Positions 1 to 7,336 of a stretch of 64,000 nucleotides of DNA are shown here, one piece after another (within the stretch, counting starts at the first letter, position 1; each line of letters begins with the position of its first letter). Origin of the DNA: Heyndrickxia shackletonii (GTDB lineage: Bacteria; Bacillota; Bacilli; Bacillales; Bacillaceae_C); the NCBI RefSeq assembly GCF_001420715.1, contig NZ_LJJC01000004.1:62149-126148 (forward strand). Direction: 5' to 3'. The notes below the pieces were generated by a model, which worked only from the letters and a program-made list of their open reading frames with translations, made no database searches and had not been told where the DNA came from. A program made the position numbers and the translations under genes.

Positions 1-428
1 CACTTTCCCTTTTGGTTAGAAATAGAGTCAGTATTGAATATTACATTAGAGGTAGCGGGTCTGTATTGTGGCAGGTCAACCTTCATGACGCCTTGGTATT
101 TTTGATTGCCAATTTTTTTATGCCAAGCATCTTTTCCTTTTACTACTCTGCTTCCAATCGAAAAGTCCAGGTCTTTTATAAGTGCCATCCCATCCTCATT
201 CGTAAGTGAACCTGTTGACGCTTGAATAGTGTAATTTACTATCATTTCTTGGCCATAGTTTTGAATTTCATAGCTATGAAGTGTAAGCTTAATACCATTA
301 TCTTCTGTCGATCCAAGAATCGATTCCGCCTTCGAATTTTGGGAAGAGGCGATTGTCGACCCAACAAGTAAGCAAATGGTTAAAACAAACACTCCAAAAC
401 AATTCGTTATCTTTGTGAAAGTCTTCAA
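1..428 (-). CDS. Secreted protein of unknown function, 3' part outside the window
   Basis: Reading the minus strand from a TTG at 428-426 gives an open frame that runs off the window edge (about 142 codons seen). The first ~30 residues look like a signal peptide: basic KTFTK start, a hydrophobic VFVLTICLLVG core, then SSQNSKA. The mature part (GIKLTLHSYEIQNYGQEMIV) resembles the Ig-like stress/anti-sigma C-terminal domains of Bacillus extracytoplasmic proteins (DUF4179/DUF5643 type), but I only recognise the style, not the family. The TTG is chosen because GGATGGTGG lies just upstream and an in-frame TAA precedes it. Exported location is inferred from the signal peptide; function is unknown. 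Confidence 0.6.
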   Translation of the reverse strand, partial: MKTFTKITNCFGVFVLTICLLVGSTIASSQNSKAESILGSTEDNGIKLTLHSYEIQNYGQEMIVNYTIQASTGSLTNEDGMALIKDLDFSIGSRVVKGKDAWHKKIGNQKYQGVMKVDLPQYRPATSNVIFNTDSISNQKGK

Positions 429-776
429 TTGAAACCACCATCCTATTATTGTTTATGTATGTGTACATAAAACCTGACAAGAAAGTCTTTGCATTTGTAA
501 AAAAATTAGAATGTCTACGCTTTATGTCACCTTCGATTTTAGATTGTCTCCACTTTTAGGAAATATTCCTCTCTATCACTCTGAACATGATTTTTCTGCA
601 AAAAGGACAGTCTTCCATATCCTTTTTCTCTATTTACTTTTTCTTTTGCATAATTAAGGTCTGTTTTACTCAATCTAGAAAAAGAGGTAGGTCTCACAAC
701 ATAGGAGTCTTTCTGTAACAGGGAAAAATTTAAAGCATTTGACCACTCTAGATTCTGCAGAATAGGAGGACTTTTC
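429..776. other. Intergenic region upstream of the quinoprotein gene
   Basis: About 350 bp between divergent genes. It must hold promoters for both, but I see no -35/-10 pair convincing enough to mark. The only clear signal is the ribosome binding site TAGGAGGA at 763-770 in front of the quinoprotein TTG start. Confidence 0.5.
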
Positions 777-2756
777 TTGAAGCGCTATTTAAAAGCGGTA
801 AGTATTGCTTTGCTCGCGGTATTCGTGATTGCTGGCTGTGCAACGAATCAAGGAAATAAGCAGAAAAATAATGCTAATAATGCGAATCAACCAGCCAAAG
901 CAACGAAGGAAACGGGATTTCCCAACTGGGGTTATGATCTTCAACAAACTAGACATGTTCCTTATGACAAAATTACAAAAGACAATGTGAATAAGTTAGG
1001 CGTTGTTTGGCAGTCAGATTTGGCAGGTTGGGATAAAAAAGCACCCAATGCCTCGGAGGACTACCCAGTTGTTAAAGATGGTGTCATGTATGTAACGACA
1101 TCATTAAACAAAGTATTTGCAATGGATGCTTCAAATGGGAAAAAAATATGGGAATGGACGCCGCCAAAAGAGGTACAAAACCATCTGGACCATGCAGATT
1201 TAAGTCTTTTAGAAATTGTTGCCAGCCGCGGTGTAGCTGTTGCGGAGGGCAAAGTATTTGTACTTATGGCAGATAATCGTTTAATTAAGCTTGATGCGAA
1301 AACTGGTAAAATGGAAAAAATGGTTAACTTTTGGGATGTTAAGGATATGAAGGGAGTCACTCTTGAAAATAGGTATTATGAAACCTCAGCTCCTATGTAC
1401 TACAAAGGAAATATTTATGTAGGAAGCAGCGGTGGTGATAACGGAATTCGAGGCTTTGTTATGGCTTTTAAAGCAAGCGATTTATCACCTGCTTGGGACG
1501 CGCCATTTTGGACGATCCCTGAAAAAGGGAAAGATTGGGTGAAGGGTAAATATACAGGCGGTGGAGCCGTATGGAACCCAATGGCTTTTGATCCGGATAC
1601 GGATATGATGTATTTCGGTGTAGGAAATCCAGCTCCTGACTATTTTGGAGACATTCGCCCTGGCAACAATCCACACACTGACTCGGTTGTTGCTCTTGAT
1701 AGTAAAACAGGAAAATTGGTTTGGGCAAAATCAGAAGTCGGCCATGATGTTTGGGATTATGATGCAGCTTCCACTCCAATGGTTCTCAATGCCACAGTGG
1801 GAGGCAAAAAGAAAAAAGTCGTTGTTCATGGGGGAAAAAACGGAAAATGGTTTGCTTGGGATGCTAAATCAGGAAATACCATTTACGACGGAGTTCCATT
1901 TGTTAAAATCAAGCATACGCCGGCACCAACGGATAAAAGCAAAGCTGTACTCCAATGGCCAGGGGTGGAAGGTGGACAAAATTATGGTACAGAAACGTAT
2001 GATCCTGGAACTAATTATGTTTTAATTCCTGGAATTAATATGCCATCTTTAGCTGTTGCCGCTAAAGATGAAAAAGAAGTGGAGCAAAAAAATGGTTTAT
2101 TCCCAGGGACAGAAGTTCTTCCCAGCCCTAAAGGTACGGAGTCATCCGGTACCATTACCGCAATCGATTTGAATACCGGTAAAAAAGTTTATCAGAATAA
2201 AACAAAACAACCAATGCGTGGAGGTTTTACGAGTACGACTACCGGACTTGCTTTTTACGGAGAGTTGGATGGAACCGTTAGTGCTATGGATATCAAAACT
2301 GGAAAGAAATTATGGAACGCAAAAACCGGTGGACAACAGGTTATGATGGCACCAGCGATCTATATGGATAACGGTAAACAATTCGTTACCTTTGTTACGG
2401 GCACCAAGGTTGTTACCTACGGACTCGGCGGCAAGAAGTCACTTATTCCTGAACAAGGAAAAGAAGAATCGGGTAAAAATGATAATGCCAATGATGGAAG
2501 TAGCGGTAATAAAGAAAAAGGCAAGAAGCAGCCTGGTAATACTGCGGCACCAGCAATTTACAAAAAGAGCTGTGCTTCCTGTCATGGACAAAATCTTGGT
2601 GGAGGCGTCGGTCCTGACCTAACGCATATCGGAAGTAAAATGTCTGAACAAGATATATTAAATCAGATAATAAACGGAGGCGGCCGCATGCCTGCAGGTA
2701 TGGCAACAGGAGACGATGCGAAAACGTTGGCAAGATGGTTGTCTCAAAAGAAATAA
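777..2756 (+). CDS. PQQ-dependent quinohaemoprotein dehydrogenase, lipoprotein, beta-propeller fused to cytochrome c
   Basis: A 659-aa PQQ alcohol-dehydrogenase-type protein. The N-terminus is a lipoprotein signal (lipobox IAGC, Cys about residue 21), so it should sit on the outer face of the membrane. Residues ~45-560 form the PQQ beta-propeller with GNPAP (Asn284) and the active-site stretch HDVWDYD: Asp327 is the expected catalytic base and Asp329 lies two residues on, as in lanthanide-type (XoxF/ExaF) enzymes. The vicinal Cys pair of methanol dehydrogenases is missing (VASRGVAV replaces the CC-containing segment). A low-complexity linker (~565-590) leads to a cytochrome c domain, CASCHG (Cys599, Cys602, His603) with probable axial Met638 in RMPAG. 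It likely oxidises an alcohol or aldehyde and passes electrons to its own haem. Start TTG with TAGGAGGA. The pqq operon follows behind a terminator and an intron. Substrate unknown. Confidence 0.88.
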   Translation: MKRYLKAVSIALLAVFVIAGCATNQGNKQKNNANNANQPAKATKETGFPNWGYDLQQTRHVPYDKITKDNVNKLGVVWQSDLAGWDKKAPNASEDYPVVKDGVMYVTTSLNKVFAMDASNGKKIWEWTPPKEVQNHLDHADLSLLEIVASRGVAVAEGKVFVLMADNRLIKLDAKTGKMEKMVNFWDVKDMKGVTLENRYYETSAPMYYKGNIYVGSSGGDNGIRGFVMAFKASDLSPAWDAPFWTIPEKGKDWVKGKYTGGGAVWNPMAFDPDTDMMYFGVGNPAPDYFGDIRPGNNPHTDSVVALDSKTGKLVWAKSEVGHDVWDYDAASTPMVLNATVGGKKKKVVVHGGKNGKWFAWDAKSGNTIYDGVPFVKIKHTPAPTDKSKAVLQWPGVEGGQNYGTETYDPGTNYVLIPGINMPSLAVAAKDEKEVEQKNGLFPGTEVLPSPKGTESSGTITAIDLNTGKKVYQNKTKQPMRGGFTSTTTGLAFYGELDGTVSAMDIKTGKKLWNAKTGGQQVMMAPAIYMDNGKQFVTFVTGTKVVTYGLGGKKSLIPEQGKEESGKNDNANDGSSGNKEKGKKQPGNTAAPAIYKKSCASCHGQNLGGGVGPDLTHIGSKMSEQDILNQIINGGGRMPAGMATGDDAKTLARWLSQKK

Positions 2757-2801
2757 CCGTTCTGAGTTAATGATGTTTTAAAGGGATACTGTAATGTAAA
2801 C

Positions 2802-2836
2802 AACCTGAGTCTCAATAAGACTCAGGTTATTTTATT
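2802..2836 (+). terminator. Rho-independent terminator of the quinoprotein gene, used as intron target
   Basis: Stem AACCTGAGTCT (2802-2812) pairs with AGACTCAGGTT (2818-2828) around a 5-nt loop, followed by ATTTTATT. The group II intron begins directly after this tail, the standard target context for class C introns. Confidence 0.85.
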
Positions 2837-4732
2837 GTGCGCCCGGCATGGGTGTAGTCTCTAGGGTGAAAGTCCCGAACTGTGAAGGCAGAAGTAGCAG
2901 TTAGCTTAACGCAAGGGTGTCCGTGGTGACGCGGAATCTGAAGGAAGCGAGCGGCAAACTTCCGGTCTGAGGAACACGAACTTCATACAAGGCTAGGTAT
3001 CATTGGATGAGTTTGCAATACAAAACAAAGTCCTTTCTGCCGAAGGTGATACAAAGTAAATGAAGCAGATAGATGGAAGGAAAGATTGCACTCTTACCCG
3101 GGGAGGTCTGGTTGATACGCCAAGTACACTTGGTAACCTATCTAGTAATGGATAGCTGAACAATCAGAAGTCAGCCGAAGTCGTAGTACTTGGTTTGCTC
3201 GAGAGAATCAAGGAAGGACTGAACCATTTTAGGAGAACAAACACTCGGCAAACGGTTCTTTATGTATGAAAGCAGAAAATTCTTACGGAACCTACCTGAA
3301 AGGAAGAAATGGTGAATTCCATGGGGGACTTCGGGAGGGCTTAGTAAAGAACCCACTTAATGAGAATGTATTGTTCACGTAGAAAGGATAAATCTCAATG
3401 TTAATGGAACGAATGCTGTCACGGGAAAATCTTTTACTGGCATTAAAGCGAGTAGAAAAGAACAAAGGAAGTCATGGAGTAGACAATATGTCCGTAAAAG
3501 ACCTACGAAGACATATTCTCGAAACGTGGGATACACTTAAAACATCCTTAATGGAGGGTACTTATCAACCTTCTCCTGTCCGTCGGGTTGAAATCCCAAA
3601 ACCGAACGGTGGAGTAAGGTTATTAGGTATCCCAACCGTGACAGACCGTTTCATCCAACAGGCGATTACTCAGATTTTAACCCCTATCTTCGACCCGACT
3701 TTTTCAACACAGAGCTATGGTTTTCGACCAAACAAACGAGGTCATGACGGTGTTAGACAAGCGAAGAAATATATCGAAGAGGGATACCGATGGGTAGTCG
3801 ACATGGACTTGGAGAAATTCTTTGATAAAGTCAATCATGATAGATTAATGCGGACTCTATCCAAAAGGATTCAAGACAGAACGCTCCTATCACTAATTCG
3901 GAAGTATCTACAGTCTGGCATTATGATTAATGGAGTCATAACGAAATCCGAGGAGGGTACGCCCCAAGGTGGACCATTAAGTCCTTTACTCTCCAATATC
4001 GTTCTAGATGAACTAGACAAAGAGTTAGAAAAGAGAGGGCACAAGTTTGTCCGATACGCAGATGATTGTAATATCTACGTAAAATCGAGAAGAGCCGGAG
4101 AGCGAGTAATGGACTCGATTACTACTTTCATTGAATTTACTCTAAAACTAAAGGTGAATCGAGAAAAGTCAGCTGTAGACAGACCTTGGAAAAGAAAGTT
4201 TTTAGGTTTTAGCTTCACATTTCATAAGAAACCGAAGGTGCGGATGTCAAACCAAAGTATTCAACGTGTCAAGAAACGGATACGAGAATTAACTTCAAGG
4301 TCAAAACCAATTCCAATGGATTATAGAATAGAGAAGCTGAATCAATATTTGATTGGCTGGTGCGGATATTATGCATTAGCAGATACACCCACTATTTTCA
4401 AAGAATTAGACGAATGGATTAGAAGGCGTCTCAGAATGTGCCAATGGAAAGAATGGAAGAAACCAAAAACCAAAGTAAGAAAACTCATTGGATTAGGGAT
4501 TCCAAAAGAGAAGGCATACGAATGGGGAAACTCTAGAAAGAAATATTGGAGAATAGCCAGAAGCCCAATCCTACAGAAAACCCTCACAAACTCCTATTGG
4601 GAGATGCGAGGGCTGAAGAGTCTTTATGTGAGATATTCTCAACTACGTCAGACATAAATGGAACCGCCGTATACGGAACCGTACGTACGGTGGTGTGAGA
4701 GGTCGGGGGTTAGTCACCTCCTCCTACTCGAT
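2837..4732 (+). mobile_element. Group II intron, bacterial class C type, copy 1
   Basis: Starts with the 5' consensus GTGCG and ends ..CTACTCGAT. The boundaries are fixed by comparison with copy 2 (54880-56775), which looks identical over its 1896 bp while the flanks differ completely. A structured 5' RNA region (2837-3390) precedes the encoded reverse transcriptase, and a domain V-like hairpin (about 4660-4705) follows it. It sits between the quinoprotein gene and pqqA in the same orientation, so it splits the PQQ locus without breaking a gene. No HNH endonuclease domain is visible in the protein, fitting class C. Confidence 0.9.
3398..4657 (+). CDS. ltrA: Group II intron reverse transcriptase/maturase
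   Basis: A 419-aa LtrA-family protein. The RT domain (about 20-290) shows the catalytic YADD (FVRYADDCNIYV) and conserved blocks GIPTVTDRFIQQ, SYGFRPNKRGHD and GTPQGGPLSPLLSN. The maturase domain follows (~300-419; WCGYYALADTP, then the GIIM-type RRRLRMCQWKEWKKP and SPILQKTLTNSYW). No C-terminal HNH nuclease, so mobility would use nicked or replicating DNA at terminator targets. It promotes splicing and reverse splicing of its host intron. The reading frame is intact and the protein is identical to the one at 55441-56700, arguing for recent mobility. Confidence 0.93.
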   Translation: MLMERMLSRENLLLALKRVEKNKGSHGVDNMSVKDLRRHILETWDTLKTSLMEGTYQPSPVRRVEIPKPNGGVRLLGIPTVTDRFIQQAITQILTPIFDPTFSTQSYGFRPNKRGHDGVRQAKKYIEEGYRWVVDMDLEKFFDKVNHDRLMRTLSKRIQDRTLLSLIRKYLQSGIMINGVITKSEEGTPQGGPLSPLLSNIVLDELDKELEKRGHKFVRYADDCNIYVKSRRAGERVMDSITTFIEFTLKLKVNREKSAVDRPWKRKFLGFSFTFHKKPKVRMSNQSIQRVKKRIRELTSRSKPIPMDYRIEKLNQYLIGWCGYYALADTPTIFKELDEWIRRRLRMCQWKEWKKPKTKVRKLIGLGIPKEKAYEWGNSRKKYWRIARSPILQKTLTNSYWEMRGLKSLYVRYSQLRQT

Positions 4733-4941
4733 TTTACGTTATTTTCAGTGACAAGTGTCCCATCTCTTCTTGTCCCTTTTTGTAATAAATTGCAAATAGC
4801 CGTACACTTTTGGACAACTTCCAGTCAAAATTCTGGTTATTTCGGGGAATCGAACGACATAAGATTAATTTGAAAGAGAAAATCAGACACACTTTAAGAC
4901 CATTTTCACAAATGTTGGTGTCATGAAAGGTGGTGACTAAC

Positions 4942-5016
4942 ATGTGGAAGAAGCCTGAATACAAAGTGATAAATACGTCTTCTGAGGTGACGATGTATGC
5001 ATATGTTGGTAAATAG
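4942..5016 (+). CDS. pqqA: Coenzyme PQQ precursor peptide PqqA
   Basis: A 24-aa peptide beginning MWKKPEYK and containing SEVTMYAY. It has the family hallmarks: MW..P at the start and Glu15-x3-Tyr19, the two residues cross-linked by PqqE to become the PQQ skeleton. Ribosome binding site AAAGGTGGTG lies 6-8 nt upstream of the ATG. It is the first gene of the pqq operon, 209 bp after the group II intron 3' end, so any operon promoter probably lies in 4733-4930. Confidence 0.9.
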   Translation: MWKKPEYKVINTSSEVTMYAYVGK

Positions 5017-5074
5017 TATGGACTTTCGCGACTTCTAATGGGGTTCAATAAATACAAGAGGTGGTGCAAATAGA

Positions 5075-5317
5075 ATGAATCGTTACTTAAAGTCATTGTT
5101 AGGCGCGATTATTGGAGCTGCCACAACAGGAGTGTGGTTAGGTGTTGATCTTCTGACGCCTGAGCCAATTGGCGACTATCTATTATTTTCCCTCATGGCT
5201 TTGTCCAATATAGTGATTGGATGGCAGGTTGGAAGATTAGTGGGAAAATCGCGGGATGTTAGTAAAAATGAAGTTCTTGACTCGCCGGAGAAAGGACTGA
5301 AGCCAAATTCGAATTAG
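5075..5317 (+). CDS. Small membrane protein inside the pqq operon
   Basis: An 80-aa protein between pqqA and pqqB, not part of canonical pqq operons. Two hydrophobic stretches (about residues 8-28 and 34-55; LLGAIIGAATTGVWLGV and YLLFSLMALSNIVIGW) suggest a two-helix membrane protein, followed by a charged tail. The region resembles membrane anchors of Bacillus signalling proteins, but I do not recognise a family. Strong RBS AGAGGTGGTG before the ATG. Its last codons overlap the proposed pqqB start by 11 nt, suggesting translational coupling. A role in PQQ export or in docking the pathway at the membrane is only a guess from position. Confidence 0.65.
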   Translation: MNRYLKSLLGAIIGAATTGVWLGVDLLTPEPIGDYLLFSLMALSNIVIGWQVGRLVGKSRDVSKNEVLDSPEKGLKPNSN

Positions 5318-6212
5318 AGTTTTAGGTTCAGCAGCAGGTGGAGGATTTCCACAGTGGAACTGTGCTTGTGAAAACTGTCGCGAGGTTCGGAAAGAAAACG
5401 ATGCATTTCACCCGTTATTACAATCTTCACTTGCAGTGAGTGCGAATGAAAAGGATTGGTACCTAATAAATGCCGGGCCAGACGTTCATCAACAAATCGA
5501 GTCATTCCCTGCGCTGCATGCAGGACCTGGAATAAGAGAAACTCCTTTAGCCGGTGTTATTTTAACGGATGCCGAGCTTGATCATACAATCGGATTATTG
5601 TCCCTGCGGGAAGGCTCTTGCTTGAGCATTTATGGAACGGAAATGGTACGAAAGACTTTACATTCCACCTTTCCAGTGTTTCCGATGCTGGAAAACTATT
5701 GCTCATGGGAGTGGGAATCTCTTTCCCCTGAATTTCCACATAGGATAGGGACAGCAGAAGAAACAATGATCGTCGAGACAGTTCCTGTTTCCAGAAAGCC
5801 ACCGCTTTATACGAAGTCAAATAAGGATGATATTTGGGAGGTCGGGTTAATTCTTCATAATGAAAAATCCGGCAAATGCCTTGCGTATTTTCCTACGTTG
5901 GAAGAGATTACGCCTGTTATAGAAGCAAGCTTAAAGAAAGCGGATATTTTAATGGTTGATGGTACGTTTTGGTCAGAGGATGAATTGGTAGAGATGGGTG
6001 CAACGATGCGTGATGCAAGAAATATGGGACACTTGCCAATTAGCGGAGGAGGGGGAACAGCGGAAAAGTTAGCGACATTTCCGGCAGAGCGAAAAATTCT
6101 AATACACATTAACAATAGCAACCCAATATTAAAAATGGGCTCCAGGGAAAGGATTACTTTAGAAAGACTTGGATTTGAGGTTGCCTTTGATGGAATGGAA
6201 GTGGAGGTGTAA
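5307..6212 (+). CDS. pqqB: PqqB, metallo-beta-lactamase-fold protein of PQQ biosynthesis, apparent AUU start
   Basis: The family N-terminus IRVLGSAAGGGFPQWNC and its Cys motif (WNCACENC) are encoded from 5307, but no ATG, GTG or TTG lies between the in-frame stop TGA at 5298-5300 and the GTG at 5436. Starting at 5436 would remove the conserved first ~43 residues. The best start is ATT at 5307, 10 nt after GGAGAAAGGA, giving 301 aa, the usual PqqB length. Further family signatures: SSLAVSANEKDWYLINAGPD, ILTDAELDHTIGLLSLREG and MGHLPISGGGGT. PqqB is thought to hydroxylate the tyrosine moiety of the precursor. It is followed 2 nt later by pqqC. A frameshift from the upstream gene is the alternative explanation. 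Confidence 0.85.
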   Translation: MRIRVLGSAAGGGFPQWNCACENCREVRKENDAFHPLLQSSLAVSANEKDWYLINAGPDVHQQIESFPALHAGPGIRETPLAGVILTDAELDHTIGLLSLREGSCLSIYGTEMVRKTLHSTFPVFPMLENYCSWEWESLSPEFPHRIGTAEETMIVETVPVSRKPPLYTKSNKDDIWEVGLILHNEKSGKCLAYFPTLEEITPVIEASLKKADILMVDGTFWSEDELVEMGATMRDARNMGHLPISGGGGTAEKLATFPAERKILIHINNSNPILKMGSRERITLERLGFEVAFDGMEVEV

Positions 6213-6214
6213 TC

Positions 6215-6964
6215 ATGCTTGAAAAAGGAGGTTTCGTCAATCACGAAAAGAAACCAGAACAAGAAAGAAAAGTGTTATGGACCGCAGATGAATTTACAGA
6301 ACGTTTAAAGAATGTGGGGCGTTCTTATTATCATGATAAACACCCTTTTCATGTGAAAATGCACCAAGGTGAATTAAATCGTGAACAGATTCGTGGCTGG
6401 GTAGCTAACCGGTATTACTATCAGAAATCTGTTCCGATTAAAGATGCCGCCATCCTGTCGAATTTGCCGTCATTGGAGCTGAGACGTGACTGGATTGGCC
6501 GAATTATCGACCATGACGGAACGCATGGAGAAGATGGCGGTATTGAGGCATGGCTTAGGCTAGGAGAAGCTGTGGGGTTATCCCGTGAAGACGTATTGAA
6601 CGAGAAGCATGTTGTTCCGGGCGTTCGCTTTGCCGTTGACGCTTATGTAAACTTTGCACGGACAAAACCATGGATTGAAGCGGTTGCCTCCTCATTAACA
6701 GAATTATTTTCACCGGATTTAATCTCAAAGCGAATTAAAGTACTGGAACAGCAATATCCGTGGATTGATAGCAGCGGACTAGAGTATTTTCAAAATCGTT
6801 TAACCCAAGCGCCACGTGACTCAGACACTGCGCTTAGGCTTGTTTTAACGTATTGCCAAACACCGGAAGCTCAACAACGGGCAGTTGCCGCTTTACGTTT
6901 TAAGTGTGATGTACTATGGGTACAGCTTGATGCCATCGAAAAAGCTTTTTCCTCTAATGCTTGA
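6215..6964 (+). CDS. pqqC: PqqC, pyrroloquinoline-quinone synthase
   Basis: A 249-aa haem-oxygenase-fold oxidase catalysing the last ring closure and eight-electron oxidation to PQQ without metal or cofactor. Family signatures are clear: YHDKHPFHVKMHQGEL, WVANRYYYQKSVPIKDAAILSN, IDHDGTHGEDGGIEAWLRL, VDAYVNFAR and ALRFKCDVLW. The length matches the family. Start ATG at 6215 has GGAGGTG just upstream inside the pqqB end, so the two are translationally coupled. Confidence 0.95.
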   Translation: MLEKGGFVNHEKKPEQERKVLWTADEFTERLKNVGRSYYHDKHPFHVKMHQGELNREQIRGWVANRYYYQKSVPIKDAAILSNLPSLELRRDWIGRIIDHDGTHGEDGGIEAWLRLGEAVGLSREDVLNEKHVVPGVRFAVDAYVNFARTKPWIEAVASSLTELFSPDLISKRIKVLEQQYPWIDSSGLEYFQNRLTQAPRDSDTALRLVLTYCQTPEAQQRAVAALRFKCDVLWVQLDAIEKAFSSNA

Positions 6965-7000
6965 TCGAAAGGCTCATAATGGGCCCAAAAGAATATAGGA

Positions 7001-7336
7001 TTGGTGGTGGAGCATATTTTAGCAAATTGCTATCCAAAACTCGCAGCAAAAGCACGCCTAAAATTTGATAAGGTGAGAGAGAAGCATCTCCTTTTGTTAC
7101 CGGAAAAAGTTGTCGTCTTGAACGAAACTGCCGCATCTATCCTTATTCTATGTGACGGAAGTCAAACGGTGACTGGACTCGTAGAAAGGATGAGAAATTC
7201 GCTTAAGGAAAGCACGGAAGATGAAGCAGATGCCTTGCCGGATTTAAAAACGATGGAGGAGGATATTTCTGACTTTCTTCAGGAAATGGTGGATTTAGGA
7301 TGGGTGGTGGTTGATTATCATGATAAAAAGAAGTAA
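7001..7336 (+). CDS. pqqD: PqqD, PqqA-binding peptide chaperone
   Basis: A 111-aa RiPP recognition element that delivers PqqA to PqqE. Typical pieces: PKLAAKARLKFDKVREKHLLLLPE, then VVLNETAASILILCDGSQTV and a C-terminal helix (EEDISDFLQEMVDLGWVVV). The start is TTG at 7001 with TATAGGA upstream. It overlaps pqqE by 17 nt if pqqE begins at 7320, so the PqqD-PqqE pair is coupled, as expected for partners (in some organisms the two are fused). Slightly longer than the usual ~90-95 aa. Confidence 0.92.
   Translation: MVVEHILANCYPKLAAKARLKFDKVREKHLLLLPEKVVVLNETAASILILCDGSQTVTGLVERMRNSLKESTEDEADALPDLKTMEEDISDFLQEMVDLGWVVVDYHDKKK

Noticed and set aside
3171-3356. Minus-strand 61-codon frame in the group II intron (also at 55214-55399)
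   Set aside because: It lies in the structured 5' RNA region of the intron and appears twice only because the intron does.
5436-6212. GTG at 5436 as pqqB start
   Set aside because: It would delete the conserved glycine-rich and Cys-rich N-terminus that is plainly encoded upstream.
6222-6240. AAAAAGGAGG inside the first codons of pqqC as a second start signal
   Set aside because: No start codon in frame follows at a suitable distance, while ATG 6215 has its own GGAGGTG.
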